From Arthrobacter pascens (GTDB lineage Bacteria > Actinomycetota > Actinomycetes > Actinomycetales > Micrococcaceae), in NCBI RefSeq assembly GCF_030815585.1, contig NZ_JAUSWY010000001.1, forward strand, positions 3,720,001 through 3,784,000: a DNA stretch of 64,000 nt, written 5' to 3'. A program made the position numbers and the translations under genes. Positions 1-8,417 of the stretch are shown piece by piece (within the stretch, counting starts at the first letter, position 1; every line of letters begins with the position of its first letter). The notes beneath the pieces are model-generated. The model saw nothing but the letters and a program-made list of their open reading frames with translations, searched no databases and was not told where the DNA came from.

Positions 1-23
1 CGGACGGTCAAGCTGAACACGGG

Positions 24-1091
24 CTACCTCTTGTCTTGGGGGTCGGTGTCTTGGGGGTCGGTGTGTTTGGGTTCTGGATCATTGGGGTCGGCCGTCTGGG
101 CGCCCGGGTATTCGATCACGTGGCACAGGGCTTCCAGCTTGCCGTCGGAAAGTCTCTGCACCACGTCCGGCAGGTCCGCGAAGGGCGATGCGCCGCTGAG
201 GAAAACGTCGAAGACCGGGTCCTTCAGGAGCGAGACGGCCAGGTCCAGGCGGTCCGCGTTGGTCCGCCGGTGACGCCTGGCCCGGGAAACCACTCCTACC
301 TGGCTGGCGCGGATGGAGAGGCGGCGGGCGTGGAAGTCCTCACCCAGCGGCAGCGTGACTGCATGGTTGGCGTACCAGGACATTTCAATGATGACGCCTT
401 CGTCGCCCGCCAACTGCAGGCTTCGCGCCAAGCCCTCCTGGGACGCGGAGCAGTGGAACACAATGTCGCAGTCCGCCAACGCTTCATCGGGGTGGGCAAA
501 CTCGACGCCGAGGGTCGCTGCGAGACGTTTTCGTCCCGGGTCCAGGTCCACGAGTTGCAGGCGGGCCAGCGGGAAGGTGCGCAGGAGGGTGGCAACCATC
601 CCGCCCACCAGCCCCGCACCCACGACGGCGATCCGGTCCCCCAGCCGGGGGCCAGCCTCCCAGAGGGCATTGATTGCGGTTTCCACCGTGCCAGTGAGCA
701 CAGCGCGGCGGGAGGGAACGCCGTCCGGAATCCTGGTGAGGGCGTCGGTGGCGATGACGTAGCGGTCCTGGTGCGGGTTCAGGCAGAAGACTTTCTGGCC
801 TACCCAGCCTTCCGGCCCTTGTTCCACGACGCCCACGGAGAGGTAACCGAACTTCACGGGGGAAGGGAAGGAGCCTTCCTGGTGGGGTGCCCGCATCTCC
901 TTCGCCACCCTGGGCGGGACAGAGCACTTGTGGACCACCATCTCCGTGCCCTTGCTGATCCCGGAGTACAGCGTGCGGACCAGTGCTTCATCCGGCCCCG
1001 GCGCGGGCAGGTCCTCGGATCTGAGCTCACCGTGCTCCGGGCCCGTGGTCCAGTATGCGGTTGCCTGCGCTGCTCTGCCTGATTTAGTCAT
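24..1091 (-). CDS. MDR-family (zinc-type alcohol) dehydrogenase-like oxidoreductase
   Basis: Medium-chain dehydrogenase/reductase fold protein of about 355 residues, probably an NAD(P)-dependent oxidoreductase; substrate unknown. The N-terminal half has the GroES-like beta barrel (SGISKGTE near residue 40) and the second half a Rossmann domain with the dinucleotide loop VVGAGLVGG, followed by an acidic LVDLD strand end. I do not see the usual structural-zinc cysteine cluster, so catalytic zinc is uncertain. The start is the ATG at 1091 (MTKSGRAA); the frame stays open further upstream only because it runs through a 23-bp tandem repeat, which gives a low-complexity, non-family extension. The C terminus ends in a repetitive acidic tail (TDPQDTDPQD) coded by a short duplication near 33-62. 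It runs to the window edge, so downstream partners are not visible. Confidence 0.8.
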   Translation of the reverse strand: MTKSGRAAQATAYWTTGPEHGELRSEDLPAPGPDEALVRTLYSGISKGTEMVVHKCSVPPRVAKEMRAPHQEGSFPSPVKFGYLSVGVVEQGPEGWVGQKVFCLNPHQDRYVIATDALTRIPDGVPSRRAVLTGTVETAINALWEAGPRLGDRIAVVGAGLVGGMVATLLRTFPLARLQLVDLDPGRKRLAATLGVEFAHPDEALADCDIVFHCSASQEGLARSLQLAGDEGVIIEMSWYANHAVTLPLGEDFHARRLSIRASQVGVVSRARRHRRTNADRLDLAVSLLKDPVFDVFLSGASPFADLPDVVQRLSDGKLEALCHVIEYPGAQTADPNDPEPKHTDPQDTDPQDKR

Positions 1092-1110
1092 CTTGCTTAC
1101 GAATCTAGTC

Positions 1111-1225
1111 TGCCTCGGGTTGCGGGCAAAGCCTGCCTCGGGTTGCGGGCAAAGCCTGCCTCGGGTTGCGGGCAAAGCCTGCCTCGGGTTGCGGGCAAAG
1201 CCTGCCTCGGGTTGCGGGCAAAGCC
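1111..1225. repeat. Five perfect 23-bp tandem repeats
   Basis: Five head-to-tail copies of a 23-bp unit with core CCTCGGGTTGCGGGCAAAG begin at 1111, 1134, 1157, 1180 and 1203; a partial unit follows to 1229. The copies look identical. They lie 20-135 bases upstream of the dehydrogenase start at 1091, so they occupy its upstream region. The unit length is not a multiple of three and there are no spacers, so this is neither a CRISPR nor a coding repeat. Confidence 0.95.
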
Positions 1226-1309
1226 TGCCGGCGCGAACGCCCGTCGCGGCGCCGGCGGGTCCCAGCAAGGAGCCAGGGCCCCACCAAGTCTCAACCGCAA
1301 CGTTCTGGG

Positions 1310-2423
1310 TCAGCCGCAATGTTCTGTGTCAGCCGAGCCAACCGACGCACAGTTCCAAGCCGACTCCCAGGCGTGCCAGTCCGGCCAAGGATCTTCGAGC
1401 GGCAGGGGACAGCCCAAATCGTCCATCCCTGTGGCGGGCACTGGGTCTTCCCTGATCCAGGTGTCCATTGGCCGGTCGTCCATTGGCGCCAGATCCGGCC
1501 AGTCGGGTGGTTCCCAGTCCTGCTCTTCGCTGGCATAGTGACGGCCCCTCGGTGAGGTCCAGCCCGGCGGTTTGTCCGGGGTGGCATCGGTTGGTTTCCA
1601 GCGGGTCGCGTGTTTGAGTCTGTGATGTTTGGGGCAGGGTTGGCCCAGATTGCTGACACCGGTGGTCCCGCCGTCGTTCCAGGCGAGGAGGTGGTCTGCT
1701 TCGTTGTCGAGGGAGTGGTTGTTGCAGCCGGGGAACGGGCATTTCCCGTCCCTGAGCCGCAGCCATTGGCGCATGGCCTTGGGGATGCGGTAGCTGGTCC
1801 GCCCGATTTCCAACGGGGCCCCGTCGCGGGGGTCGGTCAGGACCCGGTGGAACGAATCAGCCCCATCGGCGACGAGGCGGCGGGCCATCGACGCCGGGAT
1901 GGGACCGTGCCCGTCAAGGGTGGCGGGTTCGGTGCCTGCGCCCATGAGCGAGGACATGGGGACGGTGACGAGTACCTGGGCTTTCGGGGACGGAACTCCG
2001 TCTGCAATGCCGTCAAGCAGCCAGGCGGCGGCAAGATCCGCTCTGAGCTGCGTCAGGTTCCGATGCTCATCCGGACCCTGCAGGGCGCGGGCGGCGGCTG
2101 TGGCCCGGTTCCAGATGCCGGCTGCCTGGTCGGCCGGGAGGTAGGCGGAGAGCCAGGCCATGCCGTCCCGGTCCGGCGCGTACTCGAGCCTCCGGTCCTT
2201 GGCGCTCTTGGTGTGGCGTGCTTCGATACTGTCCGGGTGGTGGCGTTCCCGCCAGGTCCTGGCCTTGTGCCGGAACCGGGACGGGACAAGTTCTCCTGCG
2301 GGGCCGCCGCGGGCTGGGTTAGGGGCGTCGGGGTCCAGGAAGTGCGCTTCAAGGGCGGTTGCAGCCGCGGGGTCGAGGTTGGTGGTTTCCTCGACCATGA
2401 CCCGGGCGTGCTGCCACGAAATC
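1310..2423 (-). pseudogene. DUF222-HNH endonuclease gene, 3' part (split by IS256-family element)
   Basis: This is the C-terminal part of an actinobacterial DUF222/HNH protein (13E12-repeat type). The visible HNH region reads CPFPGCNN, then EADHLLAWNDGGTT, then PCPKHHRLKH: a paired-cysteine HNH fold with the His-Asn-His residues. The N-terminal DUF222 part lies at 3897-4311 on the same strand, on the other side of an IS element. Deleting the IS and one 8-bp target copy joins LQAGTISW to QHARVMVEE with no frame change and gives a 504-codon gene (ATG at 4305) or 506 codons (GTG at 4311). The fragment itself has an open frame that starts inside the IS end, but no sensible start signal, so it is probably not made. 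Family proteins are abundant in actinobacterial genomes; their physiological role is unclear. Confidence 0.9.
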
Positions 2424-2452
2424 GAGCCTGTCAAGTTATTTGTGTAAGAGAG
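2424..2452 (+). repeat. IS terminal inverted repeat, left
   Basis: Reads GAGCCTGTCAAGTTA then TTTGTGTAAGAG inward. It pairs with the right end at 3868-3896. The 8-bp target copy ACGAAATC lies immediately outside at 2416-2423. Confidence 0.88.
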
Positions 2453-2460
2453 GTGGAGCC

Positions 2461-3837
2461 TCATCGGTTTAGGTAGGGTCCGAGTCTGTCGGGATAGTTC
2501 AGAACGAGGACGCCAAGGGCTTCGCTCCATCCTTGCGTGAAGGTTCCCTCTATGAGTTTGTTGACCGTCTTGGCACGGTTCTCCCGGGCTCGGCCCTCAA
2601 GTTTGGCCCGGTCGCTGGCGCGTTTGTCCTCGATGTTGCAGATCGCCAGCCAGAGCAGTTTCACGGCGGCCTGGTCGTTGGGGAAATGCCCGCGGTTCTT
2701 GATGATCTTGCGCAGCTGGTAGTTCAGCGACTCAATCGCGTTGGTGGTGTAGATGATCCGACGCACCGGCGGCGGGAACGCCAGGAAGGGGGTGAATTTC
2801 TCCCAACCGTTCCGCCAGGTTCGTACAGTCGCGGGATACTTCCGTCCCAGATCGGAGGCCTCGAACGCGTCGAGTGCCTCCTGCGCTGCATCGGCCGTCG
2901 GGGCGGTGTAAACCGGCCGCAGGGCGGAGGCGACCTTCTTCCGGTCCTGGTAGCCGATGAAACGCATCGAGGCACGGATCAAGTGAACGACACAGGTCTG
3001 GACGGTCGCGGCCGGCCACGTCGCGCCGATCGCCTCAGGGAAGCCAGTAAGCCCGTCGCAGCAGACGATCAGGACGTCCTTCACACCGCGGTTGGCGAGT
3101 TCCGCGCAGACCCCTGCCCAGAACTTCGCGCCCTCGGTGGCTTCGACCCAGATCCCCAGAACGTGCTTGATGCCGTCCATGTCCACGCCCACGGCAATGT
3201 GCGCGGCACGGTTCTGCACCTGGTGTCCGTCGCGGACCTTGATAATGATCGCGTCCAGATACAGGATCGGATAAAGCGGCTCCAAGGGTCGCTTCTGCCA
3301 TTCGAGGACCTCGTCCAGGACCTCGTCGGTGATCTTGGAAATCGTCTCGTGGGACAGCTCCGTGCCGAGCGTGGATTCCAGATGGTGGGCGATGTCCCGG
3401 ACTGTCATCCCGCCGGCGTAGAGGCTGATAATCATGTCATCCAGACCACCCGTCCGGCGGGCACCCTTCGGCACCAGATGCGGGGTGAAGGACCCTTCGC
3501 GGTCCCGAGGCACGGCCAGATCCACGTCCCCGGCAGAGGTTCCAAGTGTCTTCGGATACGACCCGTTGCGGGAGTTGGGCAGGAAACGCCCGATCGGATC
3601 GCCCTTGTCATAGCCCAGATGCCCGGAGAGCTCGGCCTGCAGCCCGCGTTCCAGCGAGGCCTTGATCAGCTGCTGAATGAAACCGTCTTTGCCGTCGAGT
3701 TCCAACTGCCCGGAATCGATCTGGTTCATCAGCTCATCGAACGCACCCGAAGCCTTCAACGCATCCATGCTGCCAGCCGCCGCGGCCTTGCGGGCCAACT
3801 GCTCTACCAGCTCTTCACGCGGTTTCGTCATAGCCAC
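2461..3837 (-). CDS. IS256-family transposase
   Basis: DDE transposase of 458 residues, a normal length for IS256 relatives, that would cut and join the ends of its own element. The catalytic acids can be placed: first Asp in ILYLDAIIIKV, second Asp in VCCDGLTGFPEAI, and Glu in IYTTNAIESLN. The family C/H signature is seen as TCVVHLIRASM between the second Asp and the Glu. The start is taken as GTG at 3837 because GGAG lies seven bases before it; ATG at 3831 is two codons in and also possible. There is no frameshift or stop, so the element looks active or very recently so. A 554-codon frame on the opposite strand is a shadow of this GC-rich gene. Confidence 0.97.
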   Translation of the reverse strand: MAMTKPREELVEQLARKAAAAGSMDALKASGAFDELMNQIDSGQLELDGKDGFIQQLIKASLERGLQAELSGHLGYDKGDPIGRFLPNSRNGSYPKTLGTSAGDVDLAVPRDREGSFTPHLVPKGARRTGGLDDMIISLYAGGMTVRDIAHHLESTLGTELSHETISKITDEVLDEVLEWQKRPLEPLYPILYLDAIIIKVRDGHQVQNRAAHIAVGVDMDGIKHVLGIWVEATEGAKFWAGVCAELANRGVKDVLIVCCDGLTGFPEAIGATWPAATVQTCVVHLIRASMRFIGYQDRKKVASALRPVYTAPTADAAQEALDAFEASDLGRKYPATVRTWRNGWEKFTPFLAFPPPVRRIIYTTNAIESLNYQLRKIIKNRGHFPNDQAAVKLLWLAICNIEDKRASDRAKLEGRARENRAKTVNKLIEGTFTQGWSEALGVLVLNYPDRLGPYLNR

Positions 3838-3867
3838 AATGATTCTCCAATCATCCAGCGACTACAG

Positions 3868-3896
3868 CCCTCCTACACAAACAATCTGACACCCCC
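3868..3896 (-). repeat. IS terminal inverted repeat, right
   Basis: Read inward on the minus strand it begins GGGGGTGTCAGATTG then TTTGTGTAGGAG. The outer target copy ACGAAATC is at 3897-3904. Confidence 0.88.
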
Positions 3897-4311
3897 ACGA
3901 AATCGTCCCGGCCTGCAGGGCCGACAGCGTCAGCGGCAAGGCCGTGGTCAGGTCGTGGGACTCTGCCAGCAGGGCCCCGGCGGTGCGTTCACTGACGGTC
4001 ATAACGCACGCGACCTCGGCGACGATGGCCATCTCCTGCGCGGTGCGCTCCTGCGGCAACGCCTCCGGCGCTGCCATAACCCTTGTGGTGTCGGCGAACC
4101 CGGCTGCGGCGCGGACTATCAGGGCTGCCGTCTTGGCTTGCAGCCGGGCCCCTTCCGCCAGGATCTCCAGCCAGTCATCAGCCTGTTGCCGCAGTAGATC
4201 AACACCAGACCCGCCCGCGGGCCCCTTCCGGCGGACAATCACACCCACGGCAGCAACGGAAGCCTCGATGGCCTCCAGCACCTCTACTGCTGCCGTGTTC
4301 TCCATACCCAC
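3897..4311 (-). pseudogene. DUF222-HNH endonuclease gene, 5' part (split by IS256-family element)
   Basis: N-terminal DUF222 portion of the gene whose HNH half is at 1310-2423. It is helical and alanine rich (LLRQQADDWLEILAEGARLQ, then AEVACVMTVSERTAGALL), typical of DUF222. The frame runs to LQAGTISW and then enters the IS right end, adding about ten foreign residues before a stop at 3862. The start is GTG at 4311 or ATG at 4305; GGAGG lies further upstream than usual, so neither is decisive. Any product would be a DUF222 piece without the nuclease domain. Confidence 0.9.
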
Positions 4312-4505
4312 AGCATCCCAGGAGCCTCCGACAATAACGGCGCAGCAGATGGCCTATGTGGATAACCTGCGACCGACCGGGTCGCCAGCGCAGCGATAAT
4401 GGTTTCCACCCGGGCGCCTCGGCGAGCCCGGGCAAAGGACGCGCCCTACGATGGGGATGCACCGTTTTGGGGATGCGCGCCATGCTCCGGTACCCTATTC
4501 AGGTT

Positions 4506-4595
4506 GGTGACGTGTCCGAGCGGCCGAAGGTGCAACACTCGAAATGTTGTTTGGTGTCAAAGCCAACGTGGGTTCAAATCCCACCGTCACCGCCA
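4506..4595 (+). tRNA. tRNA-Ser(CGA)
   Basis: Acceptor stem GGTGACG (4506-4512) pairs with CGTCACC (4585-4591); G is the discriminator and CCA is encoded (4593-4595). The anticodon stem CAACA/TGTTG encloses the loop CTCGAAA, giving anticodon CGA at 4540-4542, which reads UCG serine. A long variable arm, as expected for tRNA-Ser, precedes the T arm GTGGG-TTCAAAT-CCCAC. A strong hairpin terminator follows directly. Confidence 0.97.
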
Positions 4596-4600
4596 TGAGA

Positions 4601-4648
4601 AAGGCCCTGCTTCCCTTATAAACAAAGGGAAGCAGGGCCTTTTGTTTT
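4601..4648 (+). terminator. Rho-independent terminator after tRNA-Ser
   Basis: A 17-bp perfect stem, AAGGCCCTGCTTCCCTT at 4601-4617 pairing with 4625-4641, with a 7-base loop and a T-rich tail TTTTGTTTTG. It lies six bases past the tRNA CCA end. Confidence 0.95.
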
Positions 4649-4649
4649 G

Positions 4650-5149
4650 TCTGGAAGAGCCAGCGGTAACGCAGCAGCAACAAATTACCCGCAGCCTTCT
4701 GTGTTCTGCCGCGCCGGGGCACCGCGCGGTCTGCGAACGACAGGCATCGGGCCGGCCGGATGGCCGCGGCAAGAAACTAGCTGGACGCTGTCATCCCCGG
4801 CTGGCGGCTGGAAATGTGCTCTTGTCAGCGGCAGATCATCGACGCCGCTTCTGGCGGTCTGTTGCCTGAGTAGTAGCCCCTTCCCCCGGGCTCACTCTCA
4901 CACCACTCCTCAGCAGCCATGCCGCCAAAAGAATGCGCAGCCGGATAAGACGCAACAAGCAGCGCGAGAGCCGCCAAAACGCGCTCTACTCACCCCGTCA
5001 GTCTAGGTGCCCAAGTCATTTGCTGGCTCCGACAATTTGAGCTCTTCGGCCGCCTGCTCGATAGTTAGGAAGCAGCGGGCGCGCGGCTCATCCGTCACCG
5101 GCACATCCTAGGGCGCGACCCCGTTCGGAAGCGGTCGTAGACTCGGGTC
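4650..5149. other. 500-bp intergenic stretch with one gene remnant
   Basis: Between the tRNA-Ser terminator and the lipoprotein gene at 5150 I see no open frame with a credible start and family signature. The only recognisable content is the short HTH-like remnant at 5003-5104. I looked for a copy of the tRNA 3' end that would mark an integration site and found none. Confidence 0.6.
5003..5104 (-). pseudogene. Truncated excisionase/BldC-like helix-turn-helix gene remnant
   Basis: A 33-codon frame (GTG at 5104 to TAG at 5003) encodes FLTIEQAAEELKLSEP. This resembles the first helix and turn of small MerR/excisionase-type HTH proteins of actinobacteria, which usually start with FLTVEEVAEELNV-like sequence and run about 70-90 residues. 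After KLSEP the sequence becomes unrelated and stops, so the recognition helix is missing. This is most likely a decayed gene start; a chance match over so short a stretch is possible. Confidence 0.35.
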
Positions 5150-5674
5150 ATGAAGACGGGTAGGGGGATCCTGGGAATCGCTGTGCTGCTGGGAGCCATG
5201 CTGCCTGCCTCTGGCTGCGGCACTGCCTGTCCTGCCATCGGCTACGTCAGCACCATCGAGGTGATCGTTGAGGGTGACACGACGGCAGTCCATGAGGTCC
5301 AAATGTGCACGGACGAAGGTTGTTCCGCGCCTGAACCCACCGCTGGGCCTGCCCCGTCGGTCATCGTTTCCGATCAATGGGTACCGCTGCCCAACGGGGG
5401 CTTCTCCCCTGCGCCTGGAGCAAGCATTCCCCCGCCCACCTACCCGGACGCGCCGTTCCTCAGCTACAAACCTTCCGTCGGCAAGTGGGCCTTCTACCCA
5501 GCCGCGACAGGCAACGGCACACCGGACCGGATCACCCTGCGGGCCCTCGCCGACGACGGCTCGGTGCTGTCGGAGCAGGTGAACGACCTGGAATGGACAA
5601 AGGAAGACCCGTTCAACCCCTGCGGCAGCCCGGTCACGACACCGCAGATCGTCTTCATAGTGCGTGAACGATGA
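5150..5674 (+). CDS. Secreted lipoprotein of unknown function
   Basis: Protein of 174 residues with a classic lipoprotein signal: MKTGRG, a hydrophobic stretch ILGIAVLLGAML, then lipobox PASGC with the modified Cys near residue 23. It should be lipid-anchored on the outer face of the membrane. The mature part has four further cysteines (CGTACP, QMCTDEGCS, NPCGS), suggesting disulphides, and a Pro-rich middle. No enzymatic motif is visible. The start is the ATG at 5150, which gives a compact signal peptide. It stands alone on the plus strand. Confidence 0.8.
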   Translation: MKTGRGILGIAVLLGAMLPASGCGTACPAIGYVSTIEVIVEGDTTAVHEVQMCTDEGCSAPEPTAGPAPSVIVSDQWVPLPNGGFSPAPGASIPPPTYPDAPFLSYKPSVGKWAFYPAATGNGTPDRITLRALADDGSVLSEQVNDLEWTKEDPFNPCGSPVTTPQIVFIVRER

Positions 5675-5829
5675 GAACCGATGTCGTACGCCGCTTCCGG
5701 CTCGGAGCTGCCACCTTCTGCACCGTGATGTTGGTGTCGCTTTGACAGCCGAGAGTCACTGAAACCCCTCATCCGTCCAGATCACGGTGACCGGCACAGG
5801 CAGGAACGAACCGTGCACCTTGGACCCGT

Positions 5830-6402
5830 TCAAACAACGAATGTGGTGGCCCCGCACATCAGCCGCAGCTCGTCGCCGGCCGCTTCCAGTCGGCAGTTCT
5901 GGTCTTTCACCCGAGGCCAGCCGGAAATTTCAGGTGCGCTGCGGGCCCGCTTGTAGTGGAGGTCGTCGTGCTCGGTGTAGATGTCAACGCTGTCGCCGTC
6001 GAAACCATCTTGGGTGATGAGCATGGAGCGTCCGTCCGCGGCTACCACCTTCACGGTGTCCCCTATGCCGATGGCGCCCAAATACGCGAAGCCGAAGATG
6101 ATGCCCACGTACGGCACCACCGCTGCAGCCGCCATGGCAGTTGTCCACCCGGCAATCCGCCGTGGCAATTTCCGCGGGATGCGGCCTATCAGCGCCGCGA
6201 GCAGGAGAAACAGGCCAACGGCGCCGGACACGAGCGCCACAATCAGGAACCAGGAGGCGATGGAGTCCCCAGGGATGCCGGCGTAGAGCAGCAGGTCTTC
6301 CCGGGCAGCAGCACCATACGCCTCATCGATGGCATGGTCTGCCCAGGCAGCCAAGGAAGCAACAGTTAGAAGTGCTGCACCCCAGATCTCGCGTCGGCTC
6401 AT
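5830..6402 (-). CDS. Small integral membrane protein, function unknown
   Basis: 190 residues with three likely membrane segments: EIWGAALLTVASLAAW near the N terminus, FLIVALVSGAVGLFLLLAAL around residues 52-71, and AAAAVVPYVGIIFGFAYLGA around 92-111. A soluble C-terminal part of about 75 residues follows (VKVVAADGRSMLITQDGF, then DIYTEHDDLHYKR). I do not recognise the family. The start codon overlaps the stop of the upstream gene (6399-6755) by four bases, so the two are probably co-translated and may work together. Confidence 0.75.
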   Translation of the reverse strand: MSRREIWGAALLTVASLAAWADHAIDEAYGAAAREDLLLYAGIPGDSIASWFLIVALVSGAVGLFLLLAALIGRIPRKLPRRIAGWTTAMAAAAVVPYVGIIFGFAYLGAIGIGDTVKVVAADGRSMLITQDGFDGDSVDIYTEHDDLHYKRARSAPEISGWPRVKDQNCRLEAAGDELRLMCGATTFVV

Positions 6403-6755
6403 AGGCTGCTGGCCTGAGCCGAGCGCTGGCTCTCAGCCCTGGTTTGGGCATCCCGTATCGTTGCCGTCACCGCGACGTGGATGACCTCCAAAAGTGCGAG
6501 GGCCGGCAGCACCAGCAGGGCCTCCAGCGCGAGCACGCCCTCAAAGACCCCGGCAAAGGAGTCGTCCTTCATGGCTGACGGAACAGACCTGCTCGCTGCA
6601 ACCGCGAGCGAGAAGAACACTGCGGCCGCCGCGGCCAGCCCGCCGAACAGGACCCAGCGGGTATAGCGGTAGGCCTGGTGGCCGGCGGTGCCCAGGCTGG
6701 CGTGCACCAGCCAGAGGACCACGGCGATAACGGGTAGGACCAGTAAAGGGCTCAT
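6399..6755 (-). CDS. Small integral membrane protein, partner of 5830-6402
   Basis: 118 residues and almost wholly membrane-embedded: LLVLPVIAVVLWLVHASLG at the N terminus, WVLFGGLAAAAAVFFSLAVA, and VLALEALLVLPALALLEVIH, with a charged tail (DAQTRAESQRSAQ). A purine-rich GGGGCGAG precedes the ATG at 6755. It is the first gene of a two-gene unit with a four-base overlap to the next frame. No family recognised. Confidence 0.75.
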   Translation of the reverse strand: MSPLLVLPVIAVVLWLVHASLGTAGHQAYRYTRWVLFGGLAAAAAVFFSLAVAASRSVPSAMKDDSFAGVFEGVLALEALLVLPALALLEVIHVAVTATIRDAQTRAESQRSAQASSL

Positions 6756-6935
6756 CGCTCGCCCCGCATGGTGTCGATATTCCGGTGCAGTGGCTGCTGT
6801 GCGTCCCCCAACGTCATTGGTTCAGCCTACCGTCGCGAGGAGGCACATGGCGCTTGCTCTGATAGGTCGCATCTTCCTGGTGCACCGCTGCTCACTGCAA
6901 ATCTTCGAGAGCGGCGGTGAGGTTTCCATCCGGCC

Positions 6936-8417
6936 TCAGCCTCCTGTGACCTGCAACTGGGGCAGTGTCAGCGGCGGTGTGACTCCAAGCGGGATGCTGC
7001 GGGTGGTAACGGCGGCGGCAAGGCCGTCGTCGTGCGTAACCAGAACCAGGGCGCAGTCCAGCCGGTCGACCTGCTCCATGAGGCAGCGCACCGTCTCTTC
7101 CTGGGTGATGAGGTCCAGGCGGGACGTCGGTTCGTCGGCGAAGACCAGGGCCGGCTCAAGAAGCATCGACCTGATGATGGCGAGCCGCTGCAGTTCCCCG
7201 CCGGATATCTGCCCAGGCCTGCGCTGAAGAAGTTCGGGAGCAAGCCCCAGTAAGCCCATGAGTTCCTCCAGCCGGTCGCGTTCCAGCCTGTGACGGCGCA
7301 CCACGTCGCCCAGTGAGTCCTTCAGCGGTATCCGTGCGGGAAATGCCAGGGCGGGGTCCTGGTAGAGCTTTTGGAGCCGGCCCCCCTTCAGCGCGTCCGA
7401 ATGCTGCACCGTTCCGGCGTCGGGCGGGAGGAGCCGGAGCAGTATGTTCCCGAGGGTGGTCTTTCCGCTTCCGCTGGGACCGCTTAATGCAATCCGCTCC
7501 CCCGCCCTGACATCGAAGGAGAGATTGCTGAACAGTTGTTGACCGCCGAAGGACTTGGTGAGGCCCTCTCCCGAGACCAGAAGGGTGCCCTCACTTTCCA
7601 CCTGCCTTCCGTGCTCAGCGTCCGCCCATTCCGCCGCATCCAAGGGACCCCTCATCCACGGATGCCTCCAGTGGGACGGTTCGGCCCCCAGGAGCCTGCG
7701 CGTATACGGGTGCACCGGCTGTGCCAGCACCTGGCCGGCCGCTCCCTGCTCCACAACATGGGCATCCTTCATCACTAGGACCTCCCCGCCGAGCTCGCGG
7801 GCCAGATCAAGGTCATGGGTGATGGTCAGCAGGATGCCGCCCCCCTTGAGATGGCTTCGCAGCAGTTCCGCCAGGTCCGCCCTGGCACGTTGGTCCAGCC
7901 CCTTGGAGGGCTCATCCGCGATGAGAACGGGAGCACCGCCGATAGTTGCGGCAGCGAACGCCACTCTCTGCGCCATGCCGCCGGAAAGCGTATGTGGAAA
8001 GGCCCTGGTAGCCTGCCGCAGGCCGAGGGAGGAAAGAAGGGCATCCGCAGCGCGCCGGGCGCCACGTTTGTCCGCTGTGAAGGTGAGGGCTCCTTCTGCC
8101 ACCTGCTCGCCGGCCCGCATTGTGGGGTCCAGGGCGAGCACGGGCTCCTGGGGCAGAAGGGACATGGTTCGCCCCCATAGCCTGCGCCGGTTCGCCTGAT
8201 CGCTGACGTCATAGGAGTGGCCATCCACAGTCAGGGTTCCCCGGGCTGTGAGGTTCGCCGGGAGCGTGCCCATGATTGCGTGGGCCAGGAGGGATTTGCC
8301 CGAACCACTCTCACCGACGATCGTCACGGGGCGCCCGGGCTCGAAGTCCAGCTGGGCGGTCTCGACCAGGACTTTGCCGCCGTGGGTAACGACGAGGTTG
8401 TTGAGACGCAGGCTCAT
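6936..8417 (-). CDS. ABC importer ATPase, two fused nucleotide-binding domains (nickel/peptide type)
   Basis: 493 residues with two complete ABC ATPase domains in tandem, equivalent to a DppD-DppF or NikD-NikE fusion. Domain 1: Walker A GESGSGKSLLAH, signature LSGGMAQRVA, Walker B VLIADEPSKGLD. Domain 2: Walker [13 protein letters not shown], signature ISGGELQRLA, Walker B LVFADEPTSRLD. It would power uptake from the cytoplasmic face. It is the last gene of a four-gene operon (binding protein, two permeases, ATPase) and overlaps the permease stop by four bases. The transported substrate, a peptide, a metal or a metal-chelate, cannot be read from this gene. Confidence 0.93.
   Translation of the reverse strand: MSLRLNNLVVTHGGKVLVETAQLDFEPGRPVTIVGESGSGKSLLAHAIMGTLPANLTARGTLTVDGHSYDVSDQANRRRLWGRTMSLLPQEPVLALDPTMRAGEQVAEGALTFTADKRGARRAADALLSSLGLRQATRAFPHTLSGGMAQRVAFAAATIGGAPVLIADEPSKGLDQRARADLAELLRSHLKGGGILLTITHDLDLARELGGEVLVMKDAHVVEQGAAGQVLAQPVHPYTRRLLGAEPSHWRHPWMRGPLDAAEWADAEHGRQVESEGTLLVSGEGLTKSFGGQQLFSNLSFDVRAGERIALSGPSGSGKTTLGNILLRLLPPDAGTVQHSDALKGGRLQKLYQDPALAFPARIPLKDSLGDVVRRHRLERDRLEELMGLLGLAPELLQRRPGQISGGELQRLAIIRSMLLEPALVFADEPTSRLDLITQEETVRCLMEQVDRLDCALVLVTHDDGLAAAVTTRSIPLGVTPPLTLPQLQVTGG

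Larger units (their letters stand above)
2424..3896 (-). mobile_element. IS256-family insertion sequence, complete, 1473 bp
   Basis: Complete element: imperfect inverted ends, one transposase gene filling it, and an 8-bp direct duplication ACGAAATC at 2416-2423 and 3897-3904 (identity extends one base on each side, so 8-10 bp). The ends, read inward, share TGTCA, then TT, then TTTGTGTA and a following GAG, with six mismatches over the first 23 bases. The size and the 8-9-bp duplication are typical of IS256 relatives. The element interrupts a DUF222-HNH gene in the same orientation, and excision in silico restores the frame exactly, so it landed in an intact gene. I see no passenger genes. Confidence 0.95.

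Noticed and set aside
1111..1225. CRISPR-like array
   Set aside because: The 23-bp units are directly adjacent with no unique spacers, and no cas gene is nearby.
2533..4197. 554-codon frame on the plus strand across the IS
   Set aside because: It is antisense to the transposase, crosses both the IS boundary and the host gene, and has no family signature or ribosome site.
4506..5104. tRNA-Ser as attachment site of an integrated element
   Set aside because: No repeat of the tRNA 3' end and no integrase were found nearby; only a weak HTH remnant.
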